64,000 nucleotides of DNA. Origin: WLXB01 sp040221475 (GTDB lineage: Bacteria; Pseudomonadota; Alphaproteobacteria; Rhodospirillales; Rhodospirillaceae). The notes under the pieces were generated by a model. It had not been told where the DNA came from. It saw only the letters and a program-made list of their open reading frames with translations, and did no database searches. The position numbers and the translations under genes are program-made. Shown here one piece after another: positions 27,451-36,533 of the stretch. Position 1 is the stretch's first letter, and each line of letters opens with the position of its first letter. Where the stretch lies: contig JAVKEJ010000032.1 in assembly GCA_040221475.1 (NCBI GenBank), positions 62,001-126,000 on the forward strand. The letters run 5' to 3'.

Positions 27451-29400
27451 ATGCCAGAAGCACAGCCCACCGATCTTAAATCAGCCCTCATGCTCGCAAG
27501 TTCGCATTTCAACGACGGGCGCTTTTTAGAAGCTCTGATCTTAACTGATCAGGTCTTGAAAAAAGATCCTCATAACGTTACCGCACTTCACGTTAGCGGA
27601 CTTAGCAAACTGAGTTTAGGGCGTGCAGAAGAAGCGCTAGATCTGCTTGAGACAGCTGCGGCTGGAAAAAAATCTGATGGTGTGATTGCTAACAGCTTGG
27701 CTCAAGCCCGGATGGCTGTTGGGCAGTTTGACGAAGCCGCGCGGGGTTTAGAGAAACTTGCACGAAAAAACAAACTGTCCGCGATCGGATTGAACACACT
27801 GGGGGACTGCCGCTTACGTCAAGACATGCCCAACAAGGCGCTAGCGTGTTTTGAAAAAGCCCTCAAACTTGATCCAAAGCTTGGAGCGGCACGCGTTAAT
27901 ATCGGAGAAGCTCTGAAAAACAGTGGCAACATAGAGGGCGCAATTGAACACTATAGAACGGTGATCAAAACTCACCCGGAGTTGCTTTCCGCCTGGCGTA
28001 ACCTTGGTTTAGCACTACAGTCCGAAGACCTTATCGAAGAAAGTTTTGAGTCTTTGGAGTACTACACCGCACGAAACCCAGCAGACTTAACGACCAGATT
28101 ATCATTAGGATCAAGCTACTTTAACATCAGTCAGTTTGAAAAAGCGTTGGCCATCTTTGATGGCGTTTTAAAGAGTGCGCCAACACATGCGGAGGCATTG
28201 AACAATCGAGGTCTTGCCCTGCGTATGCTAGGACGTGAATCTGAAGCCGAAAATGCATTCGGCACTGCACTGGCTAACGATCACAGCCTAGACCCAGCAC
28301 GCTTCAACTTGGCTCATATGTTAGCCGAAACCAAAGGGCGGCAAGCTGCGTTAAACATATTGGATGAAGCTGTAGCCTTAGCAGCGGAGAAACCTTCAGC
28401 CCCTACAGCCCATGTAAAACGCAGCCAGCCCTTATTAAGTGACGGGCTGATCGCAGAGGGCTGGGCAGATTATAAATGGCGGTTTCAAGAGCCACCAACT
28501 TATGCTGGAAAACGAGAGTATAACCTCCCGATCTGGGACGGAAGCAACCTCTCTGGAAAATCTATACTGATCTGGGGCGAACAAGGACTCGGAGACGAAA
28601 TTCTATATGCAAGTATGATCAATGATGTGATCGACATAGCACAGTCTGTTGCGATTGAAGTTGAGCCACGGCTCGTTCCTTTGTTTGTGCGCTCATTCCC
28701 ACTTGCAAGCGTTTACTCACGTTCAAATCCACTAGACTCTGCTTTGGCTAACCTCAAGGTTGATTGGCAAAGCTCTATTGGTGACCTTTGCGAATTTCTA
28801 AGGCCAAATTTTGACGCATTTGAGAATAAACGTCCTTACCTCAAATTTAATCAGAATTTGAGAGCGGAACTGAGGAACAAATATCAAGACTTAGATCCGA
28901 CCAGACCACTCATTGGAATTGCCTGGCGCAGCGGCCGTAAATCAGAAGGCCGGGACAAATCAATACCGCTAGAACAATGGCGCGATATTCTGGGGCAGGA
29001 CGCTGTTTTTATCTCCTTACAATATGGAGCGCATGACGCTGAAATACAAAAGGCGCTCAATGAGCACAAATCTAAAATCATCTTTGATAGCACCGTTGAT
29101 TCTTTAGTCGATTTCGACACCTTCGCAGCGCAGGTCGGCGCGATGGATTTGGTCATTTCAAATAGCAACACGGCAGCTCATCTAGCAGGCGCACTTGGAG
29201 TTCCGACCTGGACAATTTTACCGCGGCGCGGATCACGTAGCCTGTTATGGTATTGGTTTAACGAAGGCACAAAAAGCCCCTGGTACACGTCGATGACACT
29301 CTATCGGCAGACGAAGTGGGGCGACTGGAGTGATATTATTGACAATGTTGCGACGGACCTGAAGTCTTTTATCACCGCGCAGGAACACGATAAGATATAG
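27451..29400 (+). CDS. TPR protein with GT9/OGT-like glycosyltransferase domain
   Basis: 649 aa. The first ~300 residues are tandem TPR helices (e.g. NKALACFEKALKLDPKLGAA, AWRNLGLALQSEDLIEESF). The C-terminal ~300 residues form a GT-B-like domain with ILIWGEQGLGDEILYASMI, IGIAWRSG and the donor-site region DLVISNSNTAAHLAGALG. Such proteins probably glycosylate proteins or act with flagellar or surface sugar systems; the substrate is unknown. No signal peptide, so cytoplasmic. Its base use looks more A/T-rich than its neighbours by eye. Confidence 0.85.
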   Translation: MPEAQPTDLKSALMLASSHFNDGRFLEALILTDQVLKKDPHNVTALHVSGLSKLSLGRAEEALDLLETAAAGKKSDGVIANSLAQARMAVGQFDEAARGLEKLARKNKLSAIGLNTLGDCRLRQDMPNKALACFEKALKLDPKLGAARVNIGEALKNSGNIEGAIEHYRTVIKTHPELLSAWRNLGLALQSEDLIEESFESLEYYTARNPADLTTRLSLGSSYFNISQFEKALAIFDGVLKSAPTHAEALNNRGLALRMLGRESEAENAFGTALANDHSLDPARFNLAHMLAETKGRQAALNILDEAVALAAEKPSAPTAHVKRSQPLLSDGLIAEGWADYKWRFQEPPTYAGKREYNLPIWDGSNLSGKSILIWGEQGLGDEILYASMINDVIDIAQSVAIEVEPRLVPLFVRSFPLASVYSRSNPLDSALANLKVDWQSSIGDLCEFLRPNFDAFENKRPYLKFNQNLRAELRNKYQDLDPTRPLIGIAWRSGRKSEGRDKSIPLEQWRDILGQDAVFISLQYGAHDAEIQKALNEHKSKIIFDSTVDSLVDFDTFAAQVGAMDLVISNSNTAAHLAGALGVPTWTILPRRGSRSLLWYWFNEGTKSPWYTSMTLYRQTKWGDWSDIIDNVATDLKSFITAQEHDKI

Positions 29401-29424
29401 CCTAATGCCTACGGAGCTCCGACA

Positions 29425-30933
29425 ATGAAAATAGCGCGCCGGACACTTTTAAGTTCACTCGCCGCGACAACGATAGCCCCAGCTCACGCACAAGCTAACA
29501 ATTCAAAAATTCTCAGAATTGGAATCGGCGGGCTTCCAACCGAGAAAGGCAACGCCTTCGCCAACATACAAACCCCTAGCATACTGCTCACCGGCGGTGT
29601 GTTTGATGGCCTAACCCGTCTCACCAAAGACGGTGAAGTTGAACCCTGGTTAGCGACACAATGGGAATTGCTCGACCCACTGACATGGCGATTCACCCTT
29701 CGCAATGACGTTGTGTTCTCAAACGGCGAACCCTTCAATTCAGATGCGGTCGCCTTCACCTGTAACTATCTCGCAGGTTCGGGGCCACAAACCGAAGGGT
29801 TAAGACGGGACTTCCACTTCCTGGATAAAGCAATCGCCATTACTCCGACGATTGTTGAAATCAAAACACTAACCCCCGTGCCGATGCTACCGCGATACGC
29901 CTCTGTACTTCTAATCGTCGATCCAAAAGCCTGGCAAGATATGGGGGTAGAGCAATTTTCCTTAACACCCGTCGGCACTGGCCCTCTTATTGTTGAGGCT
30001 TGGGAACCGGGACGCGCGATCACCCTTGCCAATCCGTTAAGCTGGCGGCCCATGAAAATTGATGGCGTAGATTTCATCGTCTTGCCCGATGCTTCATCCC
30101 GCATTCAAGCTATTCTATCCGGTGGGCTAGATGCCGCTTATCAAACAACACCCGAAGACTTTTCCGTTCTTAAAAGCATTGGGGGCAGTATTGCATCGGT
30201 CAAAGACGGAGCAGCGTTTTCAATTATGTTGCAATTTGACGAGGGCAAAGAAACGCCCCTTAATGATCTACGGGTGAGACAAGCGTTGAATCATGCTGTC
30301 GACAAACAAACGATTGTTGATGTTCTGCTCGGCGGATTAACTGTTGTTTCTAGCCAGCCTGGAGTCAGGTCTGCCTACGGGTTTGATCCAAACATAGAAC
30401 CTTACGCATATGACCCCGACTTAGCGCGCAACCTGCTCACGGAGGCCGGTTATCCGAACGGCTTTGATATGACCTTACTGACGTCTGGGGGCGGCACCAA
30501 TGGGGCTCTTATTGTGCAGCGCGTGGCTGATGATTTAAATCGAGTCGGCGTTAACGTTGACATTCAACAGAGTCCCGTCATGCGATTCCTAATGGACTTC
30601 GTGCGGGGTCGCATTGAAACAGATTCTTTTACGTTGCAGTGGGGATCCTACCCCATACTGGATACCATCCAGATGACTAACATTCATTCGTGCCGTAAAG
30701 CAGATCCTTGGTTTTGTGACCGAAGCATTCAGCCCACCATTGAAGCCGCCTGGACTGAAACAGACCCAGACACAGCCCTAGATCTACGTCAACAGGTGAT
30801 GCGTCATTACCACGCACAGGCGCCAAGCATTTTTCTCCATGAAAATATTGGATTCGTTGGCTTAAGCCCGAGAACGTACGGATACGATCAGACTTTCGGT
30901 TATATTGCTTTCGAAGACATAATCATAAATTGA
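29425..30933 (+). CDS. Family 5 (peptide/nickel-type) ABC substrate-binding protein, orphan
   Basis: 502-aa periplasmic binding protein with an RR-containing signal (ARRTLLSSLAATTIAPAHA), probably Tat- or Sec-exported. SBP_bac_5 features: GGVFDGLTRLTKDGEVEPWL, TFTLRNDVVFSNGEPF-like strand order, and VRQALNHAVDKQTIVDVLLGG. It binds peptides, glycosides or other organic solutes for an ABC importer. No permease or ATPase gene is nearby, so it must use a distant transporter. It lies 24 bp after the TPR gene. Confidence 0.88.
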   Translation: MKIARRTLLSSLAATTIAPAHAQANNSKILRIGIGGLPTEKGNAFANIQTPSILLTGGVFDGLTRLTKDGEVEPWLATQWELLDPLTWRFTLRNDVVFSNGEPFNSDAVAFTCNYLAGSGPQTEGLRRDFHFLDKAIAITPTIVEIKTLTPVPMLPRYASVLLIVDPKAWQDMGVEQFSLTPVGTGPLIVEAWEPGRAITLANPLSWRPMKIDGVDFIVLPDASSRIQAILSGGLDAAYQTTPEDFSVLKSIGGSIASVKDGAAFSIMLQFDEGKETPLNDLRVRQALNHAVDKQTIVDVLLGGLTVVSSQPGVRSAYGFDPNIEPYAYDPDLARNLLTEAGYPNGFDMTLLTSGGGTNGALIVQRVADDLNRVGVNVDIQQSPVMRFLMDFVRGRIETDSFTLQWGSYPILDTIQMTNIHSCRKADPWFCDRSIQPTIEAAWTETDPDTALDLRQQVMRHYHAQAPSIFLHENIGFVGLSPRTYGYDQTFGYIAFEDIIIN

Positions 30934-31097
30934 CACAAAACCCTCTCTGTCGTGGGAGTTAGCCAAAATGCGGTCAGGCCTTTAATCAGCCTTTTGATTG
31001 GTTGGCCAGTTCACTAAGACATAAGCCTAATAACGCTTAGATTTAATTAACGCAGTTCTCGGGCTAGGCTAGCGCAAACAAACTAAAGGGCACTCCT

Positions 31098-32228
31098 ATG
31101 TTTATGAATTTCTGGTACGTGGCTGACTTGAGCGAAAACGTCAAAGAAGAACCAGTTTACGTAAAAATGCTCGGCTTTGATTTCGTCGTTTTCCGAGACT
31201 CCGCGGGCCAAGTGCATTGCCTGTCAAACCTCTGTGTTCACCGCGGGGCCTCTCTCGCGCATGGCAAAGTTAAAGGGGATGCTATCGAGTGCCCTTATCA
31301 CGGCTGGCAATTCAAAGGAGTCGATGGTGTTTGCACTAAAATCCCCTCTCTCGGGGCTGATGGAAAAATTCCTGCTCGAGCGAAAGTCGACAGCTACCCC
31401 ACACAAGAAAAGTACGGCCTTGTTTTCGCATTTCTTGGCGATCTGCCAGAAGCAGAACGCCCCCCGATTATGGATATTCCAGAATTTGATCAAGATGGTT
31501 GGCGCGTCACCACGCAAGTCTATGAGTGGACAGCAAACTATCAACGTGCTGTCGAGAACACCTTAGACCCTGCACATACGGAATTCGTACACCCTTCAAT
31601 GGGATATCAAGGAGACCGTGACGACTATTATGTCCCAGACCTCAAGCTTATCGAAGAAGAGTGGGGATGCGGCACAATGACAGTATTTGAGTCACCCGAC
31701 CTCCCTGACTCCAAGATGAAAGGGTTAAAAGGCGAAGGCCAAATGGAAGCTGGAGCCGGCAACCACGGTCCCTCAAGCGCTTGGACAAAGCTACACTTCA
31801 GCCCATTTGCTTGGGCCCACCAGTATGGCTTCTCTACCCCCGTTGATGAGAAAACGCTGAAGCGCTTCTTCCTTCAGGCGCGAAATTTCAGGACCGATGC
31901 TGAAATGGATGAGACGATTAATGAACGCAACTCAGCCGTGATGATGCAGGACAAGGTTGTGATCGAGCGCATTGAACCGTTCTACACACCACAGTCCCCG
32001 ACAGAAGAAGTTCTGGTTAAGGCTGATAATGTGGTGAACCGCTACCGCGAATTCATTGCCGAATGGGAAAGCCAAGGATGGCGTATTGATACGGCTAAAG
32101 TGGAACAGCTACGTGAGGAAAAAGCATTTGCAATCCCGAGCCCAGCGCGACGCAAGACCAAAGGCTGGGCCATTGAAGCGGTGCCAACTGTTGCACCGAA
32201 GGGTTCAGCTAAGGTCGCTCCTGAATAA
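31098..32228 (+). CDS. Rieske non-heme iron oxygenase, alpha subunit
   Basis: 376 aa, cytoplasmic, hydroxylating or demethylating an aromatic or polycyclic substrate using O2. Rieske 2Fe-2S ligands are Cys46/His48 (CVHRG) and Cys65/His68 (CPYHGW). The mononuclear iron site is Asn154/Asp157-x2-His160-x4-His165 (ENTLDPAHTEFVH). The layout resembles VanA/ketosteroid-hydroxylase-type oxygenases. No ferredoxin or reductase gene is adjacent. Start ATG 31098; ATG 31104 is possible. Monocistronic, closed by a hairpin at 32276. Confidence 0.92.
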   Translation: MFMNFWYVADLSENVKEEPVYVKMLGFDFVVFRDSAGQVHCLSNLCVHRGASLAHGKVKGDAIECPYHGWQFKGVDGVCTKIPSLGADGKIPARAKVDSYPTQEKYGLVFAFLGDLPEAERPPIMDIPEFDQDGWRVTTQVYEWTANYQRAVENTLDPAHTEFVHPSMGYQGDRDDYYVPDLKLIEEEWGCGTMTVFESPDLPDSKMKGLKGEGQMEAGAGNHGPSSAWTKLHFSPFAWAHQYGFSTPVDEKTLKRFFLQARNFRTDAEMDETINERNSAVMMQDKVVIERIEPFYTPQSPTEEVLVKADNVVNRYREFIAEWESQGWRIDTAKVEQLREEKAFAIPSPARRKTKGWAIEAVPTVAPKGSAKVAPE

Positions 32229-32275
32229 CCACCTCTAAAGCACATCATTTTTCCTATTCTATAGAAAAAATTTAA

Positions 32276-32309
32276 GACCCCTAGCCCTATGATCTGGGGG
32301 GCTATTTTT
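32276..32309 (+). terminator. Probable terminator after Rieske oxygenase gene
   Basis: Arms 32276-32284 and 32294-32302 form a G/C-rich stem with one mismatch and a 9-nt loop, followed by TATTTTT. It sits between two converging genes. Confidence 0.55.
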
Positions 32310-32312
32310 CGC

Positions 32313-32798
32313 CTACTCAGACCCCAAAAATTTATCGATAAAATCCTGATGCGGCACATGATCAAAGTCTCTATAAATCTGCCAGCGCCCCTCGTCATTG
32401 CGACGCACGAGGATAAAAGCACGTATCGGGACAAACGTCCTATTACCCGTCTTCATATCCTTAATGTCATGCCAGGACTGCACCATGAGGTGCCCCCGAT
32501 CGCCGTAGGTTTCCAGGTCCACAATCTCAATCGTTAGATTTTTGGAATACCGCTCAACTGTCGTTCGCATGGCGGCTTCGATCGTATCCCGGCCACGCTG
32601 AAGCTCTTGCCCTGGATGCGCCATAATCAGGTCAGGATGGAAGAACTCAACCATGGCATCTGCATCTTGCGCTAAAGAAGCGGCTCGCAATCCCTCAATC
32701 ATGCTGCGCACTTCCTGATCCGAGATAGGATCAGCAACAACAGCCTGAGAAATTGAGAACCCAAACAGTATCGTGAGTAAAAACATCTTTATTCGCAT
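32313..32798 (-). CDS. Exported NTF2-like/SnoaL-like protein
   Basis: 161 aa: a signal peptide (MFLLTILFGFSISQAVVA) and one cone-shaped NTF2-like domain (VRSMIEGLRAASLAQDADAM, FFHPDLIMAHPG, GRWQIYRDFDHV). Such domains are small hydrolases, isomerases or binding pockets. GAGGAG lies 8 nt before ATG 32798. It follows the LytTR regulator on the same strand with a 38-bp gap, so the two may be co-transcribed. Confidence 0.75.
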   Translation of the reverse strand: MRIKMFLLTILFGFSISQAVVADPISDQEVRSMIEGLRAASLAQDADAMVEFFHPDLIMAHPGQELQRGRDTIEAAMRTTVERYSKNLTIEIVDLETYGDRGHLMVQSWHDIKDMKTGNRTFVPIRAFILVRRNDEGRWQIYRDFDHVPHQDFIDKFLGSE

Positions 32799-32836
32799 CG
32801 TGCAGTCTCCTCACGGGGTAAAAGGACTGGTAGCGA

Positions 32837-33898
32837 TTAGTCAACCACCATCTCGTTGTTAGGAACCCGACCCAAAAACTTGTCCAGTAGACCTGCATCT
32901 TTAAGGGCGTAACGGTACGAGCGACTCACAGGCACAGAAAGACCGCTCGTCATTTTGATCTCATAGGACCGCCCAGCACGTCTTATACTTTCTATGGCTG
33001 CCGTGCTGACCCAAAATGACCGATGCACTTGCAAACCGGGTAGCTCATGGACTTCGTCTATAGCATCAGAAAACCGGTAGCGGATCAGCTCATTCTTCTC
33101 TCCTGTAAAAACACGCAGGTAATGGTCTTCTGCCTGCAAGGCTATTATCTCAGCATCCGCCCCCGCAGTTAAACGCTTCATAAACTCTGGAGGATGCATG
33201 TTGAGGGGCAAAGGACGCTGATCAGCATTCGTGTTCCTGTGCGTAAACTTAGCGCCGACGGGAATAGGGTCTGGCATCAGTGTCTTTTTCTGACCATGAC
33301 AGCCGTATCGAGGTAGGTGGAGAGCCTCGTGGTACACATAATTTACGAGCACCCAAATCATAATGGGCACAGTAATGACACCTAAATATGCAAACACAAA
33401 CTCTTGCCAAATCAAGTCAGGCGGAAAACCAATATCAGTTTTGATCCCTGGCGATAAATGGCCTGCCATATCACGTATAAAACTGCGCAACGGACGGCTG
33501 ACCGCCACTCCTGCGAGCCCACCAAGAATCAAGATCAACCAAAGCGGAGGAGTCCATGGCCGCATTAAATAAGCTGCCAGCCGGGATCCCAAATCAAAGG
33601 CGACCCAGAGAGCAAAAAAATTCGCAATCCACTCAAAAAGCGAGACCGCAATTGGATACTCAGCCGTATATCCAGCCCGGTACCAGCCCAGAATTGCGCC
33701 AATTGAAACCGGCACGAGAACGTAAAATGTTACGACCTGTCGCCCGGACATAAATGGAAAAACGACGTTCCCAAGCGCTTTAAATCTATCTTTTATAGCT
33801 GACTGCGCCACAAAACCGATTCCACTGTCATTATCCACTGGTTTGATCCAAAATACGTTAGTGAAAAGGATTCTTATGGTGTCACGCCAGTGAGTCAA
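32837..33898 (-). CDS. Membrane-bound LytTR-family transcriptional regulator
   Basis: Up to 353 aa. Four or so hydrophobic segments lie between residues ~52 and ~205 (VVTFYVLVPVSIGAILGW, LWLILILGGLAGVAV, FAYLGVITVPIMIWVLV). A LytTR DNA-binding domain closes the protein (IIALQAEDHYLRVFTG, LQVHRSFWVS, VPVSRSYRYALKD). There is no receiver domain, so it probably senses a membrane or periplasmic signal directly. The furthest start is TTG 33898; a GTG at 33811 is possible. It is divergent from the DUF1838 copy at 34054, its most likely target region. Confidence 0.82.
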   Translation of the reverse strand: MTHWRDTIRILFTNVFWIKPVDNDSGIGFVAQSAIKDRFKALGNVVFPFMSGRQVVTFYVLVPVSIGAILGWYRAGYTAEYPIAVSLFEWIANFFALWVAFDLGSRLAAYLMRPWTPPLWLILILGGLAGVAVSRPLRSFIRDMAGHLSPGIKTDIGFPPDLIWQEFVFAYLGVITVPIMIWVLVNYVYHEALHLPRYGCHGQKKTLMPDPIPVGAKFTHRNTNADQRPLPLNMHPPEFMKRLTAGADAEIIALQAEDHYLRVFTGEKNELIRYRFSDAIDEVHELPGLQVHRSFWVSTAAIESIRRAGRSYEIKMTSGLSVPVSRSYRYALKDAGLLDKFLGRVPNNEMVVD

Positions 33899-34053
33899 TG
33901 CGCAGGAAGGTTAGATTCCTCGCGGTTATTGAAGACCCATTCGCGACAATGGCGGCCATTTTGCGACGAGCTCCTGGGACTGACGACATTCGCACCTGCG
34001 ATGTTACTCTCAGGCGTTATAGTCTGACGGAACTCAGCGTTAAGAAGGTCAAA

Positions 34054-34885
34054 ATGAAAAATCCTTTCTCACGGCGGCAAACACTTACAGGGTTTGGACT
34101 CATAGGATTTGCAAGATTAACAGCAAATCTCCCAAACACAGCACAAGCTGCCGATCTGCCGGACATCACATCGCCTTCAGGTAATCTGCGTAATCTTTTG
34201 AGAATGTCAGCCAGTCTCGATCCTGAAGATTGCCCCCTGGTACTATAACGGCACAATTTTCGCCGTTATCGGAGAAGAAGCCCCTCGCCCCCTTATGGCA
34301 TTTCAAGGCATGGAGATGTATTGGGCCAAAAAGTTAGAAGAAGGGCGGTACTGGTTCACTGGAAATACCGTTTCTTTCATGACTGATGTTGAAACAGGGG
34401 GCTGGCTGCGGACCATGAAGAACCCTTACACCGGAAAAACCTTAGAGGTACCTGCAGCCGTGCAAGGCGGACGATCTGGACGCGGATTTCTATATACAGT
34501 TAATGGTGTCGAGCCATCCTGGGCAGCAGATAAAATTGAAGATAAGCCACTGAAGTTATGGTGGACTGCCGCCGGAGATTATGTGTGGCTTCACAACGAG
34601 ACCGTCTATCCACCGGGCTTACCGCCACCACGCAAACAGCGACAAACCAATTTTGCCCGAAGAGACCATTTCATCGACCCAGAAGTGCGAAAAATACCAG
34701 CGACTTTTTCTGCGACGTTTTTCTCGCCCTGGCCTGATTGGATGGAGATGGGTGATCAACCCGGGCATGTCATTTGGCATGCCTCTGGTGCCAAACTAAA
34801 CACCATCAAGGATCTGCCACCAATGTATAAAGCCAGATTGGAGTCTGAGCATCCGGATCGCATGACTGCCAATCCCGACGCCTAA
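34054..34885 (+). pseudogene. DUF1838 family gene (copy 3), frameshifted
   Basis: The N-terminal part (34054-34248) carries a Tat signal (SRRQTLTGFGLIGFA) and the first DUF1838 strands, then runs into a stop. The rest of the domain continues in the next frame to 34885: APWYYNGTIFAV, TDVETGGWLRTMKNPYTGK, MGDQPGHVIWHASGAKL. The shift is at a run of five C at 34233-34237. Removing one C restores a continuous protein of ~276 aa, matching the family's length. It is either a real inactivating indel, phase variation, or a sequencing error. ATG 34054 is preferred over 33898. Confidence 0.8.
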
Positions 34886-34909
34886 ACGCCTTGATTGTCG
34901 CAGACCGCT

Positions 34910-35731
34910 CTAGAACTGATAGCGCTTGCCGTTGTAGCGAATGATGGCGCCTGCATCATCTGGTGTTAGCGCAGCGATCACATCAATCATCCCGCTGATA
35001 GAAACTTGTGGTGAGATAAATTCGGGCCCAGGGTTTTCAACCTTCTCGACAGCAACTTCCCCGGGTGTAATAAGTGCAACAGTAACACCGTCTTTAAGGG
35101 CCTCGCGCGCCACATTATACATGGCCGCATTCATCGCTGCCTTGCTCACTTTGTACCAATACGCTCCATCAAAGTTTCCATACTTAAAACTATGCACGCC
35201 CAGCAGCGCCGTGATGGCGACAACCTTCTTCTGCTGACCTAACTTGATGTTTTCGTAAAACGCTTCTGTAACACGCAGAGGACCAATCGCGTTGACGCTC
35301 ATAAAGGTATCAACTGTAGTGTAATCCAAGGTCCCGAAGCTCTGCCCCGGACCTTGAAAGTCGCCAGACACCCCCGCGTTATTAATTAAAACATCAATAG
35401 GTTGACCCCTATACTTCTTTGCAAGGGCAGCCAGATGGTCACCGTCGGCCACGTCTAAAAGTTCAATTGCAATATTACTGTGTGCTTTGGCCAAGCGCTG
35501 CAAGTCATCGGCCTGCGCAGGCCGCCTGGTTGTCGCGATAACCTGCCATCCTTTCTCAGCATATTGCCTGACAAATTCCAGACCTATCCCGCGGTTAGAG
35601 CCGGTCACGAGCACCGTGGGTTGCTGTGCGGCGGCAGACATGCTTTGCGCACCCCAAGCAGTGATCGCAAGAAATAGGGCTGTGCACGCAACTCTAATGA
35701 GCTTTAATCTTGCAAATCTAACCATTGGCAT
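34910..35731 (-). CDS. SDR-family oxidoreductase with N-terminal signal/anchor
   Basis: 273 aa. A hydrophobic leader (VACTALFLAITAWGAQSMSA) precedes a complete SDR domain: TGSNRGIG at 43-50, INNAG at 116-120 and catalytic Tyr193/Lys197. Export of an NAD(P)-dependent enzyme is odd; a membrane anchor with the domain inside the cytoplasm is also possible. ATG 35731 has GGGAG just upstream; ATG 35725 gives better spacing. The frame open to 36004 is inside the previous gene. It overlaps the upstream SDR by 14 bp. Confidence 0.8.
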   Translation of the reverse strand: MPMVRFARLKLIRVACTALFLAITAWGAQSMSAAAQQPTVLVTGSNRGIGLEFVRQYAEKGWQVIATTRRPAQADDLQRLAKAHSNIAIELLDVADGDHLAALAKKYRGQPIDVLINNAGVSGDFQGPGQSFGTLDYTTVDTFMSVNAIGPLRVTEAFYENIKLGQQKKVVAITALLGVHSFKYGNFDGAYWYKVSKAAMNAAMYNVAREALKDGVTVALITPGEVAVEKVENPGPEFISPQVSISGMIDVIAALTPDDAGAIIRYNGKRYQF

Positions 35732-36533
35732 AGTCTCCCGGATCGACTGAAATCGGATTGGTATAAAAGCGCTCAATGACCTGTGCCTCGAAGGCTTTTG
35801 GGTCATCGTGTATTTGATCACGAATGTCTGTTGCCATCTTAGCCGCGAAAATGGAGGTCTCACCGGCCTCCATTGCATCCAGCACTTCATGGGCATGTTC
35901 CAGCGGCGAGGTCTTTGGATAATCCCCCTTACCAGCAGAACGCGTATCAACAGCACCTGTAAAAACACCCGCCACCTGGACCGGGTCGCGATGCAGTTCA
36001 GCACGCACCCCCGCCGTCATGGCAGCATATGCCGCCTTGGCTATAGAATAACTCATATATTCGGGCAGACAGAACAAAGCCCCAATGGAAATGATATTGA
36101 TAATGCCACTTTCTGACCCTGACGATTTAGCATTTTCAATGAGTCGCTTCACATAAAGCCGACACATCTCAGCCTGGGACCACATATTTGTATCCATCAC
36201 GCGTTTAGCGTCGTCTAGCTTACTTGCCGAGAGAATGCGTCGCTCTTCCGGCTCCGCGGGATTGCCAGGAATTCCAGCATTGTTGATCAGCAGTGTGACA
36301 TCTAGCGACTGCGTGCTTACCGCAGCTCTAAGACCTGGATTAGTAATATCAAGCCGGAGCGGTACCACACGCTTAGGATCCAAAGCCTTTAGTCCGTCAA
36401 GCGTTTCTGGCCGCCGCGCTGTTGCATAAACCTTAGCAGCGCCGCGTTCTAAAAGCACTTCGACAAACCCTTTGCCAATTCCCTGGTTGGCCCCTGTGAC
36501 CAGAGCCACGCTGCCAGATACCTTAAAGGCCAT
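35718..36533 (-). CDS. Short-chain dehydrogenase/reductase
   Basis: 271-aa cytoplasmic SDR with TGANQGIG at 13-20, INNAG at 83-87 and catalytic Tyr162/Lys166 (YSIAK). The long insert after NNAG (GNPAEPEERRIL) and the VFTGAVDT region suggest a ketoreductase-like enzyme; the substrate is unknown. First gene of a two-gene operon with the anchored SDR. ATG 36533. Confidence 0.88.
   Translation of the reverse strand: MAFKVSGSVALVTGANQGIGKGFVEVLLERGAAKVYATARRPETLDGLKALDPKRVVPLRLDITNPGLRAAVSTQSLDVTLLINNAGIPGNPAEPEERRILSASKLDDAKRVMDTNMWSQAEMCRLYVKRLIENAKSSGSESGIINIISIGALFCLPEYMSYSIAKAAYAAMTAGVRAELHRDPVQVAGVFTGAVDTRSAGKGDYPKTSPLEHAHEVLDAMEAGETSIFAAKMATDIRDQIHDDPKAFEAQVIERFYTNPISVDPGDYANG

Noticed and set aside
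30934..31097. Possible terminator or small RNA between the binding protein and Rieske genes
   Set aside because: Only short, imperfect repeats around GGCC with no T-run; not enough to call.
34233..34237. Programmed frameshifting at the C5 run as a normal expression mechanism
   Set aside because: The run is short, there is no clear slippery heptamer or downstream structure, and the two other copies are unshifted; indel or error is simpler.
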